Shown: positions 25,378 through 36,179 of the stretch, in pieces
Layout of the letters: every line of letters begins with the position of its first letter
Numbering within the stretch: position 1 is the first letter of the stretch
Assembly (NCBI GenBank): GCA_963978905.1
Contig: OZ022259.1
Coordinates: forward strand, 25,580,068 to 25,644,067
Length of the DNA stretch: 64,000 bases
Direction: 5' to 3'
Origin: Trichostrongylus colubriformis
Lineage: Eukaryota; Nematoda; Chromadorea; Rhabditida; Trichostrongylidae
The notes under the pieces: model-generated
Databases searched by the model: none
The model's input: only the letters and a program-made list of their open reading frames with translations
Told to the model about the DNA's origin: nothing
Program-made: the position numbers and the translations under genes

Positions 25378-25470
25378 TGCGCCAATGAGGAATGTATCTT
25401 GTGGACCGACCTCCACTGTACTGCTGATACTCGTTTTCTTCGCACTTTCTCTGTGTTTCCTCAAGGAAAG
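25378..25470 (+). CDS. Candidate trans-spliced first exon encoding a signal anchor
   Basis: A strong acceptor (TCACCTTTCAG, ending 25377) is followed 7 nt later by ATG (25385). The frame encodes a short polar N-terminus (MRNVSCGPTST), a hydrophobic segment (VLLILVFFALSLCFL) and a basic flank (KER), then a good donor (GTGAGC from 25471) in phase 2. This is the pattern of a nematode gene start, with the spliced leader joined just before the ATG of a type II membrane or secreted protein. The sulfotransferase gene downstream lacks its N-terminal anchor, so this could be its first exon. At least one linking exon ending in phase 1 would then be needed and I did not find it. Confidence 0.4.
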
Positions 25471-25653
25471 GTGAGCAAAGAATTTTACGCAGCTTTATAG
25501 TCACCAATATCTCATTGGCATGCCCCTCAAATTCGATTTTCATTATGTATCTGTTGAAACGTGACCGTCTAAGATTCGAGTAAATTCGGATATGGATTAC
25601 GACAATCTAGATAGCCACTTGATATACGGTTTCGTGATAAGCCGTGGGTGTTA

Positions 25654-26158
25654 CATGGAGTAGCGCTCAAAAGTATTTAGCCAAATCTTTTTTGTCATAA
25701 CTTTTTTCTGCTTGACCAAATTTGCCAAATTTTAATATGTGGTGCCTGAGCCTATTGTCAACATTTCCTCCTACTTGAGTGCCGCTTGACCCCTTTCATG
25801 GTTTTTCACAAGAAATTACTACAAAACCACCCAAAAAAAAGAAAAGGGCTTGCTTAGGAAAAACGGCTTTCTTTATAAAAACAAAACGAGCAAGCCTCAG
25901 AGAACATAATTATTTTGTAGAAAGACCACGACTTTTGATCAGCGGCACAGCGTTACGGCATACGAATGGCACTCCAAAACAAAAATTGCATTTAACTCCG
26001 TAACTTACACCGTTGAGGGCCAAAATAGTATATTTAGTATGCAGTGTCTCCAAGTATAAGATACTGAAATTTCTCTTGGATCGGTGCAGTTGCATAAAAG
26101 TTACAAGTGAAAAACCCAAGTGAAAAACCATCTGACCGAATACTTTTGAGAGCTACTG
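25654..26158. mobile_element. Tc1-type non-autonomous element
   Basis: The ends contain GTAGCGCTCAAAAGTATTTAG on the left and its near complement (GAATACTTTTGAGAGCTAC) on the right, and TA lies outside both ends (25652-25653 and 26159-26160). The right terminus read inward starts CAGTAGCTCTCAAAAG, a Tc1-like end. The 505-bp body has no transposase motif that I can identify. Confidence 0.7.
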
Positions 26159-26504
26159 TAACTGGTGTCTGTACCTTTTATTACATAACACAGCACTACG
26201 CAATTAACCCGTTAATCAAGCGAATGTATGCAAAACATCGTGTGGCAGCCAAAGAATACATAGAAGTACTAGAATCCTTGAACAGATTCCGGCTCGAGGC
26301 AAGCAGGGAAAAGGGTATCAAGGGTTTTGACCACCGAATGCCTTGCCATCTTGGATCAGTGAACCAATCTTAACTGAAATCGTTCGCTGCATCCACTTGC
26401 TTTTGAAGCCAAATGGGATGACTGTTGCGTAAACTACGCCTAGGCCGATGCGCATCTGTAGGGCTGAATGTGAGAGTGGGACTTTTGTACAAAATTGTCG
26501 TTAG

Positions 26505-26705
26505 CACATTTACCTCGCACCTTCTTTACACCTCCCTCGCACCTCCATCGCACTTAGGCATGCGGGTGACCTCGCCTAATTGGCTGCTCTGTCCGTTACC
26601 TTCTTCTCGACAATGACTGCTACAAGAAACAATTAAAGCACTGAGGGCAATATACATGTTAGGGTGCGAGGAAGGTGCGCAAGGATGCGATGGAGGTTCG
26701 AGATG
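26505..26705. repeat. Imperfect palindrome with CTCGCACCT motifs
   Basis: A cluster of CTCGCACCT and CATCGCAC motifs (about 26510-26560) reappears inverted at about 26665-26700 (GGTGCGAGGAAGGTGCGC, GATGCGATGGAGG). Half of the same repeat occurs at about 28998-29110. It is probably a small foldback MITE with no coding content. Confidence 0.55.
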
Positions 26706-26994
26706 AAGGTGCTTATGAGTATTTTGTTCAAAAGTAGCACACCCGGTGTATGTCGCTAGTCGCGATCCCTGGCAGCTAATTTGCCATTGAGGCACATGGG
26801 CTGTAGCCGCCACCCTAATGCCGACCATCCGACGCATCTTCTACGACGGGCGGCTCGTTCACATCACCGAGAACTCAGGTTTTCGTAATTGATAATCACC
26901 ACATGAAACATCTTGTCAAACAGGCACTGCGAATCACTGAGAAGTAACTTGTTAACTCCAAAATGATTGTAATCAGAGCACACTCAAGTGTCGA

Positions 26995-27350
26995 GGAAAA
27001 TAGCCGCTTCAGTACGAGCCCCCTGCACGGGGACCAAGTATAACCCCCCCCCCCTCCTTTTTAACTTCTACAACACCAGTAACTGTTGCTGGATTGTATA
27101 GTTGTAATGCGTTTTATTGCTATGTATTCTTACATGAACCAAAAATATATGTCACATTTCCTCTCACGGGATTGGCTGTGAAATACCCTTCGCTCCTCAT
27201 CTGCTTATCGAAGGTTCAGAATCTGGTTAAAGGGACGAACGTCCTTCCTTCTGTCCAGTCTAACACGACCCTCCTGTCGGGATATCCTCGACTCCCGGTA
27301 TACCCTGATTGCCGGCAGCCCGCCTCATGCACCCCATTTACAAATTAGCT
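26995..27350. repeat. Poly-C-containing dispersed repeat, family K, copy 1
   Basis: The unit holds a C run (about 27042-27055), then GTTGCTGGATTGTATAG, TTTTATTGCTATGTATTCTT and AAATACCCTTCGCTCCTCAT. The same order recurs at 38430-38895 and 40735-41070, and a shorter form at about 40070-40275. No coding content or clear ends were found. Confidence 0.7.
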
Positions 27351-27689
27351 GCTAGGGGCCGCGTCTAACGACCGTCTCCCAAGCGAGGTTCGAACCGCGG
27401 TACACCTCGTGAGTCAGGGGTAGCTCCGAGTGAAGTGAAAGTGTACCAACCCGCGTTTCCAGCGTTGTGCGCTGGCAATTCGCTATGGAAAAGACTAAAT
27501 TAACATGTTGGTCTGACTCAATTTTCATATTCGGACTGTTACAGTTATTAGCTTTCACCTTTTTTAGCTTTTATTTGCTTACAGTAGGAAGATGTCATTA
27601 TATAACCATCCTTAAGATGAATAACCGGCTAAGTGTTTCTGTTGTTGTGTGTTTGTGTGTGTGTATCTGTTTGACCGGAAATTCGTATT

Positions 27690-28245
27690 TCGCGTGGTAG
27701 CAAAGGTGGGATCCTGAATCTCACAAATGATATAGGGGGAGTAAGTGGTCTCTAGCGATGGTGCGCCGGAAGTGATAGCAGCTGATAAGAGCTGATAAGG
27801 AGCCTCGGAAGGCTAATGCCGCAAAATCTGGTTCGTCTTTTGGGTCGATCCTAGAGTGCCCACACTCATAGGTGTTTTGAGGGGTGGGACGGGTACGTCA
27901 ATGGTGGGTGATCCAAAACGATAAGTGTTGATAAGGGCTGATAAGGAACTTCGAAAGGCGAATGTCGTCGAATCCGCTTCCCCATTCAACTTACTCCCAG
28001 AGCGCCGACACTCACAGGTGTTTTGAGAGGTGGGACGAATACATCAATGGTGGGTGATCTGAATTGTCAACGGTTAATAAGATTTGATAAGGAGCGTCAA
28101 AGACTAATGCCGCCAGATCTGCTTTCCCATCTCTTCTGGCTAACAGTGTAATCTTCACACTCACAGGTATTACAGGGTACGGGAACCTTGATGGTGACTT
28201 CTCGATACTGATAACGGCTTATAAGGGAGTCACTAGGAAATGAAG
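27690..28245. repeat. Degenerate tandem repeat with TGATAAGG core
   Basis: About four diverged units contain GGCTGATAAGGA(G/A)C(C/T)TCG(G/A)AAGGC and a following CCGC/ATCTG element, spaced roughly 130-150 bp. The same core forms the arrays at 36700-37195 and within the 631-bp repeat at 54591-56205, so all three belong to one satellite-like family. Confidence 0.7.
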
Positions 28246-29532
28246 AAGGGATAACATTCGGTACACCGCTTACTTCTACACTACGACCGCTATAGTAAGA
28301 GCGTTTGATGCTCAGTGCCATTGGATGAATATATTCTGTTTATGTTCTGATATCTGTTGCCGATGTATAGACCATTAGACCGCCTAGCGCTCCAAATAAT
28401 GGTGCATGTCTTTTGATGCGATCTATACATGGATGATCAAGCTACAATCCGGGTTTGTGATGTCAAAGCGAGCGATTTATTCTCCCATGCGGTGCCAGCA
28501 ACAATACGGTGTATCAACCGCTAGACAATGTAAAATTTCAAATAGTGATGCATGTTTACGAAAACGATAGGCATTGTTAACTGGCATATGAATCTACCAC
28601 CATATGTGGGAAATAAATGCTCAGCAAATGGACAAATCGCTAGAAATTGATGCAGTTGAATCGGAAACTGTAGGTCCCTAAACTGTCTAAACTCCCAAAA
28701 GCGACCACTTCAGCCGAAGGGTTAACTGATTAGTGGATTTACCTATGTCATTTCTGAACATTGGTCGTCAATATCATCGTAACACATGGTATCGACAGCT
28801 GTATCATCTAGGCTTCTGAAAAATAGTGAGCTACGTAACCAGGATCTTGAAATTAGTATTATAAGTCGATCGTCTCATGAAGCAAACCCACACATGGGTG
28901 ACCCGTCCTCACACAGATCACCAGAACACTTGCCACACACCTGGTAGCTCCCTATCACGTTAAGTCTATCACCAAGCCGTTCACGACGGAATTCTCGTTA
29001 GCACCTATACCTCGCACCTCTCTCGCACCTACTTCGCACCTTGGCGGGATGGCACCTCGCTCAATTGGCTGCTTTGTTTGACTTCTATTCGGCAATGACT
29101 GTTACACTATACATATGGTAGTGGTTCATGATTCGTCCGAAAGGACTACAGATAATACACAGTTGATCAACTTATCTGTAGGCGCGCAGTGATGCAGACC
29201 GTACATTAGTACCGCAAACCATTATGCATCTAATATTTCGCCCTCGAATTATTATTAATTCAATAAATTGGTCTTTCATCGTAACGAATCGATTTGTGCT
29301 TAACTGTTGTGGAAACTCAGTCAACTGGGAACCCTTTCACACATTTCAAATAACATAATTTGGGCGGTGGATCTAATTCATTTAAACTTCATGCAACGGC
29401 TCATCAATTAATCATGAATGCTGACAATCCATACATCTATTCGATCGAATGTAGATTTCCGCAATTTTATTTTCAGTCTAGTAGATAAGAGATCAGTAGG
29501 GAGACCATCCAGTTACGAAATCACTGAGCACC
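28246..29532. other. No confident gene
   Basis: Apart from a half copy of the CTCGCACCT repeat at about 28998-29110, I see no repeats with clear ends and no coding signal in this stretch. Confidence 0.4.
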
Positions 29533-30042
29533 TTAAAGGCAGTGTTTGGGGAAATTAGGCAGAAAAGTAAAAGAAGTAGTGAATGAAAGTCGAGATGACC
29601 AGTTACAGGACTCTGAAGAATAACGGATGGAAATGGTCAAAGACCTGATAATAGGACCCTTTCCCACCGTTGACCGACGTGGAGCCTTCCCGTGAAGAGG
29701 CGGGTAGTTAAGACGAGTTTTTCATTGACGTGTTGCCATGTCCTAAACACGAAGGGATCTTCAGAAATGAGGAGGTATCCTTGTTCTGGAGCGCGCTTCG
29801 AACCAAAACTGAGAAAGCGTGCCGCGATACCTTCTATTCCCACCCCAGCCAATCACTCGCTAGGAGGCGGACCGAGCACAGTAAGGCGGCTCGAGCAGGA
29901 AAGCCCGCCTCTGCCACAGCCCGGGGACGCGCCCTTCGCGGGGGATTTTCCCACAAATAGGCTTCCCAGACCCGTAGTTTTTGAATGAATAACTCCTCCT
30001 AGGGATTCCTCATCACCCACATTACCCCTAACACTGTCTTTA
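29533..30042 (-). mobile_element. TTAAAG-ended MITE, family A, copy 2 (inverted)
   Basis: This copy runs opposite to copies 1 and 3. It begins TTAAAGGCAGTGTTTGGGGA and ends CCCCTAACACTGTCTTTAA. It abuts copy 3 directly, sharing the palindromic junction GTCTTTAAAGAC at about 30037-30048. The body aligns with copy 1, for example the CGACTTTCAT and CTACTTCTTTTACTTT motifs in inverted order. Confidence 0.8.
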
Positions 30043-30078
30043 AAGACAGCATTAGGGGTAATGTGATAATGGGGAAAT

Positions 30079-33000
30079 TACTTACTTAGGTTACTTAGGC
30101 GACCCGTTCCTCAGCAAACGATTGACTTTGCGCGGGTCCCAACTTCTATTCCATTTGTAACGATCTTGCGCCACAGTCGTCCAATGGGCAATCAGCTGTA
30201 ATGAAGCTGGATCAACGACATTGTTTCTGAGTGCGATCGAGTCGGACCATCGTGTAGGCGGTCGGCCGCGTGGGCGCTTGAGGTCTCTCGGGTACCAACG
30301 AATCGTGGCAGAGCTCCATCGGCCATCGGTGCGCCGCATCAGATGCCCTGCGTAGCGATGTTTTGATTCGTCGGCGTATGCAAGCACATCCTTCACCCTA
30401 GACATGGCTCTGATGTCAGAGTTGTGCAGGCCAAGCTCCCGTTGCCGGGTAAGTGTGAAACCCAGCAGCCGCCGTTCGAGCGAAGCCTGTGTCGTTTTCA
30501 ACTGTTTTTCCATCGACGCCGTCAGTGTCCAGGTCTCGCTTCCGTAACACAGCGCCGGCAGTACAGTTGAATTGAACAGCTCGGCTCGAAGTTTGATGTC
30601 CTTGGTGTCGTCGATCACACTCTTGATGCAATTAAATGCACACCAACCTGCCTTGCGACGTCTCTGGATCTCCGGCTTGAGATCGTTTCTCATATTGAGA
30701 GACCGGCCCAGATACACATATTCCGCTACCTCCTCGAGTGCATTCCCGTTGAGGCGCACTGAGCCTGGTGGAGCGAAAGTGTTCCTCATTACCTTCGTCT
30801 TTGAGACGTTGATAGCGAGCCCCGCCTTGGCTCCCTCGCGGTTGAGACTGCTTAGCATTTCCGATGCGTCCTTCGTCGTATGCGTGATCAGCACCAGGTC
30901 GTCCGCGAACCGGAGATGGTTCAACTGCCTTCCGTCTATGTTGATACCAAAATTGGTCCACTCACATCGACGTATGGCGGACTCTAAACACGCCGAAAAC
31001 AGGTTTGGTGAGATCGGATCTCCTTGCCGGACCCCCTTTTCGATTTTCACCTCGAGATCGTTTGCAAAAGGTCGAATGGTTGTTGTACAGCCAGTATAGC
31101 ACCGTTGTAGAGCACATATATACCGTCTTTCCACTCCCTGCTCCTCCAGCGATTTCCATACATAGGCTGGTTCCACAGAATCAAATGCCTTCTTATAGTC
31201 GATAAATGTGAAGACGAGAGGCATTTGATGTTCACGAGCTACCTCTATCAAGCGGCAACACGTGGTGATATGGTCCAGGGTGCTGAATGTTCGACGAAAC
31301 CCTGCCTGCTCGACCGGTTGTGCCTCATCTAAAGTCCTTCGCACTCGGCTCAGGATACAGCGTGTGAACACTTTATATAGCACTGGCAGTAGAGTGATAG
31401 GGCGGTAATTAGACAAGTCTTCCTTGTCCCCTTTCTTAAACAGCAGAACTGTTTTTGATCGCTTCCAAGCTGCTGGTACCTCGCACTCCGTTAGATAGCG
31501 CGTGAATCTCGCTGCTAATGCTGTGTATAGCGGCGTACCGCAGGCTCGTAAGAGTTCTACTGTGATTCCATCACTGCCAGGCGACTTTCCTAGAGGCATA
31601 CTATCGATTGCATGGCGCACTTCCGAAGACAGGATAGGCAGAACGTCCTCTCCAATATCCGAACTTGCCGGAGCGGATGCATGGCTTGATTTGTAAAGAT
31701 CGGAGTAAAATCCGACAACCAGCCTTTCCATTTCCGGCCTCGACGAAGTGCGGGTGCCATCGGGACCCTTCAAGCACGGAATCGTTAGATGGTACTCAGC
31801 CAAGCTTCTTGTAGCCCTCCTTAGACTGCTTTTCTTCTCGGCTGCCCTCAGCAGCCTGGTACGGGTGTAGTTAGTATGATCTTCGATGACCTTTTTCCTG
31901 CACAGCCTGCTAAGGATCGTGTACTCCACATGATTAGCGCTGCGATCCATTTGTCTCCGCTTCTCTAGCAGAGCCCGTGTAGGCGAGGAGATGCGACACC
32001 CGTTGTGAGTGGGAGCATTATGACGACAGCGATTCCTTATTTCATTTATTGTGTTCACCAGCGATTCGTAGTCGTCGTCGAGATCCTCTTGCATCGCGAA
32101 ACTTTCTTCCATTGCCATCGCGCCTGCGGCAGCTACATCGAGAACTGTTCTAGGTGGTCTTCTGGACAAGACGCGAGCAAGGCGTGTACGCCCGCGATCG
32201 AAGTGGAATCGAGCTCTCAACAGGCGATGATCGCTGCCAGTGTTGAACGAAGGAACAACGGCCACGTCTGTCATTGCTTTGCGATTGCAAAGGATGTGGT
32301 CCAGCTCATGGAGGTGCTGTCCGTTCGGCGAGATATGCGTCCACCTCTTATGTTGTGCTTTGTAAAATAGGCTGTTTCCGTGGTAGAAATGGAAGGTTTC
32401 GCAGAAATTTGCCAGCCTCTGCCCAGCGTCGTTTCTTTCTTCGCCTGAGTGGGGACCGACAAAGATCTCACCAGCTTCCCGTGATCCTACTCTTGCATTG
32501 AAGTCACCACTGATGATGACATACGGGCACTTTGTCGACCTTGCAAGGTCGGCAAGTTCTTCGTAGAATTCCTCGTGCTCCACATCTTCTTTATCGGCAG
32601 TCGGTGCATACACTTGTATTATGGCTAAGCTGGTATCCTTTGAAAGAGAGGCGGTCAGCACCGCTAGTCGGTGTCCGTGGAACGTGACGTTAGTGACATA
32701 TTTGGCGAATCGCGGTGCCACGATGAAACCGACCCCTCCAGATGTTGTACCAGATTTTCGTGCACCAAGGTACACAGCTGTTCCATCCGTCCAAGTGCAC
32801 GACACAGGTTCCTTCCTCTTCGTCTCACTAAGTCCGATAATATCGTAGTTAATCCGTTTAGCTTCATCAATAAGTGCCGAAAGCTGAGCGACCGAACTGA
32901 TGCTGCGACAATTGTATGTGCAAGCGATCAGATGGCTCGCTCTAGTCCGTTTTCTGTGGTAGCCTACGGCCCTGAGATTTCTTCGCCTCTGGCTGTTTGC

Positions 33001-33123
33001 ATATCCAGCGCTACCGGACTGGGCAGGGACAGCCTGCAGGGGACTGAGGCGATGGGTAGAAGTGGTTTGAGCAACTTGTGTCCCACAGGATAGCCTCGCC
33101 GGGGCGTTCCTGTGGGACACAAG
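30079..33123 (-). mobile_element. RTE-type non-LTR retrotransposon, near intact
   Basis: One long frame occupies almost the whole insertion. The minus-strand 3' end is extremely short: the stop TAA lies inside a repeat, CCTAAGTAACCTAAGTAAGT, right at the duplication. A minimal 3' tail of short tandem units is typical of the RTE clade. The 5' end is a 17-bp perfect hairpin (33074-33090 with 33108-33124) immediately next to the other duplication copy. The conserved ends and duplication suggest a recent insertion into a family A element. Confidence 0.9.
30091..33120 (-). CDS. RTE-type endonuclease-reverse transcriptase
   Basis: A 1009-codon uninterrupted frame. The N-terminal apurinic endonuclease domain (about residues 65-305) has YNCRSI, GLSETKR, VYAPTAD, SGDFNARVG, ELDHILCN and SDHRLL, so all active-site residues are present. 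The reverse transcriptase (about 500-775) has NYRPITLLPVLYKVF, QAGFRR, FIDYKKAFDSV, GVRQGDPISPNLFS and LRFADDLVLIT. The C-terminal part has YGSETWTLT and a PRGRPPTRW motif typical of RTE proteins. It nicks target DNA and primes reverse transcription there. Oddly, the frame starts at GTG in the terminal hairpin and has no Met codon before the end of the endonuclease domain; the stop is directly upstream. The true initiator may have been lost by 5' truncation, or translation starts elsewhere. Confidence 0.92.
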   Translation of the reverse strand: MSHRNAPARLSCGTQVAQTTSTHRLSPLQAVPAQSGSAGYANSQRRRNLRAVGYHRKRTRASHLIACTYNCRSISSVAQLSALIDEAKRINYDIIGLSETKRKEPVSCTWTDGTAVYLGARKSGTTSGGVGFIVAPRFAKYVTNVTFHGHRLAVLTASLSKDTSLAIIQVYAPTADKEDVEHEEFYEELADLARSTKCPYVIISGDFNARVGSREAGEIFVGPHSGEERNDAGQRLANFCETFHFYHGNSLFYKAQHKRWTHISPNGQHLHELDHILCNRKAMTDVAVVPSFNTGSDHRLLRARFHFDRGRTRLARVLSRRPPRTVLDVAAAGAMAMEESFAMQEDLDDDYESLVNTINEIRNRCRHNAPTHNGCRISSPTRALLEKRRQMDRSANHVEYTILSRLCRKKVIEDHTNYTRTRLLRAAEKKSSLRRATRSLAEYHLTIPCLKGPDGTRTSSRPEMERLVVGFYSDLYKSSHASAPASSDIGEDVLPILSSEVRHAIDSMPLGKSPGSDGITVELLRACGTPLYTALAARFTRYLTECEVPAAWKRSKTVLLFKKGDKEDLSNYRPITLLPVLYKVFTRCILSRVRRTLDEAQPVEQAGFRRTFSTLDHITTCCRLIEVAREHQMPLVFTFIDYKKAFDSVEPAYVWKSLEEQGVERRYICALQRCYTGCTTTIRPFANDLEVKIEKGVRQGDPISPNLFSACLESAIRRCEWTNFGINIDGRQLNHLRFADDLVLITHTTKDASEMLSSLNREGAKAGLAINVSKTKVMRNTFAPPGSVRLNGNALEEVAEYVYLGRSLNMRNDLKPEIQRRRKAGWCAFNCIKSVIDDTKDIKLRAELFNSTVLPALCYGSETWTLTASMEKQLKTTQASLERRLLGFTLTRQRELGLHNSDIRAMSRVKDVLAYADESKHRYAGHLMRRTDGRWSSATIRWYPRDLKRPRGRPPTRWSDSIALRNNVVDPASLQLIAHWTTVAQDRYKWNRSWDPRKVNRLLRNGSPK

Positions 33124-33656
33124 TAATGGGGAAATCCTTACAAGAAATCACTCATATGGTACTCCTGGGCCTAAGAAGGCTATCTGTGGCGAAATCCCGG
33201 TGAAAAGCGCCCCTTCGAGCTGTAGAAGCGCTGCAAAACGCCGCAGCCGTCCAGATGTTCCGCCTCTTGCGTACAGCGATCCCGCCTCCCGATGACGTGA
33301 TTTTCGATTGACTGGGGTGGGAGCGGCCAAGGAGATGCGGCAGGATCGAAGGTTTTGCGGAGCGCTTTCGCAGTTTTGGTTTGAAGCTCACTCCAAAAAG
33401 TAGATGCTGTCGTATTTCCAAGCATCCCATTATGTTTACTTGGCAACCTGCCATTGGAAAACTAGATCAGACTACCCGCCTCTTGACGGACAGTTTGTCC
33501 GCGTCGAGAATCAAGAGTGGACAGGGGGCCCTATTTCTCGGGTTTTTGGCCATGTCCATTCGTTTTTTCTCCGCTGTCCTGTTACTAGGCATCTTGACTT
33601 TCATATGCACTACTTCTTTTACTTTTCATCCGAATTTCCCCTAATGCTGCCTTTAA

Positions 33657-34921
33657 GGTGCGAATTATAGTGAATTCAATGAATTAGTCGTTCATCGTAA
33701 CGAACGGAATGTCCAAGCTCAGCCCACGGCCGCAAAAGGTCCGCCCACACTTTAGAATTTTTCCCTTGACTAGCTTCACCTACTACCGACCACCTTTTCC
33801 GTGTCTCTAAATCTCGAAATGATTCGAAATTTTTTCAGTAAGCATCACACGATTGATTACACGCTCCGCCCACTGTGGACGGGTTTCCGCTTATTTAGAG
33901 TGTGTTTAAGATAGCTTTGACATTGATCCATTCTACAGCATTTCTCCTGGTCTTGAGGCAGCGGTGGAAACGAGTTATGATTTTTTGTTGTAAGGACCGC
34001 CCATGCGGTCTGCCCACTGTGCCCAGGCCTCTTCATGACTTTCATTCTGACCTTATTCCAACCTTCACTCACGTGTGGGTTCCATTGGAGCCCAATTACT
34101 AAGTTCTCGGTCTGAAAGCGAAACATTTCAGTGCGAAACTTGATCCATGTATGCTCTTCACTTCATATCCCATGTCCTACCCATAGCACACATCGTACAC
34201 ATCACCACAGGTTGTTAATCATATGATAGCTAATTTTGTAGCAGACGGACGGACGGACGTACAGACAGATGAAGCGTCTTACACGTAGCCGGAATATTGC
34301 TTTTAAACCTCAAAATAATTACTTGGTCATAAATGCACGTGGTAGGGGCCAACTGACAATAATTTTGACTTTACACCATGAATGAGTTTGGCACCAATTA
34401 GCCGACCACACAGAGAGTCATTCGGACTCCAACCAAAATATGAACACTGGACCACACGTGTGGTACATATTACGTTCACATAAGGCGTAGTGCTGCGGAG
34501 CAGGACATTCCTATCACTGTAGTAAACCACAATAGTTGGACAAGAACTACTCTTAAGCTGTGAAAAACAACGATTTCTGGCAAGAGTACATTAAAGAAAG
34601 GAAATTGGATGATAAATATGTATAACGGTTCCGAACAATATGTATCTTATCATCACTTCTCGATTCGACCTCTTGATTTTGAATGAGAGCGCGTAGATGT
34701 CGAGGATACAAGTCGATGACAAGACGCAGATAGTAAACAACTACTTTTGCCCATCCCCTTTCGAAGGGCAGGTCTAGGTGAATGAAACTTCAGATTCCAA
34801 CTTCTCTCTTCGTAAGTCCTCGACATTGATGTTAATTACAATTTTCTGCTATGTCAACGGTGTGTTAAGTGGAGCTTTCACTGACGGCCTGATTTTCCGA
34901 CCAGATCGTCTTCCTCAAGGC
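33657..34921. other. No confident gene
   Basis: I see no recognisable coding segment. A segment around 33730-34110 has several CCGCCCA(C/T) motifs like those in other dispersed repeats of the window. Confidence 0.35.
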
Positions 34922-35379
34922 TTAAAGGCACACTACGCGATAATCAAAGTGGCCCTTACCTTCTCAAGGCAGATAGACCCTTGGATACTTGGAAAGGTTG
35001 CACCCTTTTCGCGGCGCCACGGCTCACCTCCTGCGCGTACGGCCTGGTCGACGTGAGCCGAGTTGAGCCCACCGAGCCGAATCACACCCGGCATAGACGA
35101 GTGGGAAACTTGCGATAAGACAAGATAAGGTAGCGATATCAATAGCGAAGGTAGTTTCAACAGGGAAGAACAGGTGATATCGTAGCAGGTTGCGCGATAT
35201 CATCGAGGAAAGCTCTTCTATAATCTCCAATACTCGTTCGAGCACTGAGGGCAGGGTGCTTTTTTTGGTGGTTTTGAGGGGTTTCGATTCATTTTTCTTC
35301 ACTAGTTGGTAAACCAGGGTCTCTACATCCTGTAACACGCGCGATAGCTTTCACATTTTTTTGCGAGGTGTGCCTTTAA
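34922..35379. mobile_element. Palindromic element, family G, copy 2
   Basis: The left end TTAAAGGCACACTACGCGAT and the right end GCGAGGTGTGCCTTTAA are inverted. The 458-bp length and inner GC-rich motifs (GGCGCCACGGCTCACC, GTCGACGTGAGCC) agree with the copy at 42391-42846. The arms are imperfect. No coding content. Confidence 0.75.
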
Positions 35380-35775
35380 ACGTGGCTCGAGATTTAGGAT
35401 CTTATCCACTACATCTCCAACCCTCATCCCTCTAGCGCTTCTGATGGAACCGAAGAACCTCGTTCGAGAGAACAGGACTTACCCAGTTCACCACCGCGAG
35501 AACGGAACGTCCGTGTCAGTTATTGTCACTGAATGAGAGATGCCATGCTGTTCTCGTACATCCCTACTATACTAAAACGCTTCGTCTGTCTGTACGTCCG
35601 AGGGGTTTCGATTCATTTTTCGCGGATGACCTCTCATCTCGCGCGGTCATCGGTGGTACACCCGCTTTCAAACTCCCAACGCTCCGACCTTTTGGGTCGG
35701 AGCCCCATCGGACCACTACGCCTCACCAGGACACCCGCTCCTGGCTCGGCGGGCCTACCCCGGGGGCCAAGGGGG

Positions 35776-36010
35776 GATATGTACCCTAATGTCAGGATGC
35801 CGCACGATGGCGAGCGGCGTGCGACACAGTGTGTGCGAGCTATGCGCGTCGCGGTAGTTGGGTCTCAAAACGATTACAACGTAATGCTAGGAGTGCGATA
35901 CGCAGTTGACTTCTAATCGTTTCGGGACCCAACAATTTAGCTCGTCCGCATTGCTTCGCTTGCGACATTCCGCAGTGCGGCATCCTGACATTAAGGTACA
36001 CATCCGCCAA
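35776..36010. mobile_element. Foldback repeat of about 235 bp (GATATGTACCCTAATGTCAG end)
   Basis: The left arm starts ATGTACCCTAATGTCAGG, followed by ATGCCGCAC, and the right arm ends with GTGCGGCAT and CCTGACATTAAGGTACACAT. The centre carries GTTGGGTCTCAAAACGATT facing AATCGTTTCGGGACCCAAC. An almost identical left arm begins at 63901 and is cut by the window end. Confidence 0.8.
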
Positions 36011-36089
36011 GGGGCCTTCAGCCCTAGGCTGGACCGTGAGGAGTGTCTCTAGCGCTACGCTAGGCCTAGCGCACTCCCTCTGGTCTCCC

Positions 36090-36179
36090 CCATAATAACA
36101 AGATATTAACGCAACAATAGAATAGCCCAAGGCCCCATAATAACAAGATATTAACGCAACAATAGAATAGCCCAAGGCA
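36090..36179. repeat. 45-bp tandem duplication
   Basis: Two consecutive identical units contain CATAATAACAAGATATTAAC and AGAATAGCCCAAGG with a 45-bp period. Identity suggests a recent slippage or duplication event. Confidence 0.9.

Larger units (their letters stand above)
30040..33656 (+). mobile_element. TTAAAG-ended MITE, family A, copy 3, split by an RTE retrotransposon
   Basis: The left end TTAAAGACAGCATTAGGGG (30040) continues to 30078. The element resumes at 33124 and ends CCCCTAATGCTGCCTTTAA (33656). Joining the two flanks reproduces copy 1. The interruption is bounded by TAATGGGGAAAT on both sides (30067-30078 and 33124-33135), a 12-bp target duplication made by the retrotransposon. 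Confidence 0.85.

Noticed and set aside
26107..26373. 88-codon plus-strand frame with a helical, charged C-terminal part.
   Set aside because: It starts inside a Tc1-type element and runs past its end; no domain or splice support.
30572..32848. Several plus-strand open frames of 60-175 codons.
   Set aside because: They are antisense shadows of the minus-strand RTE protein.
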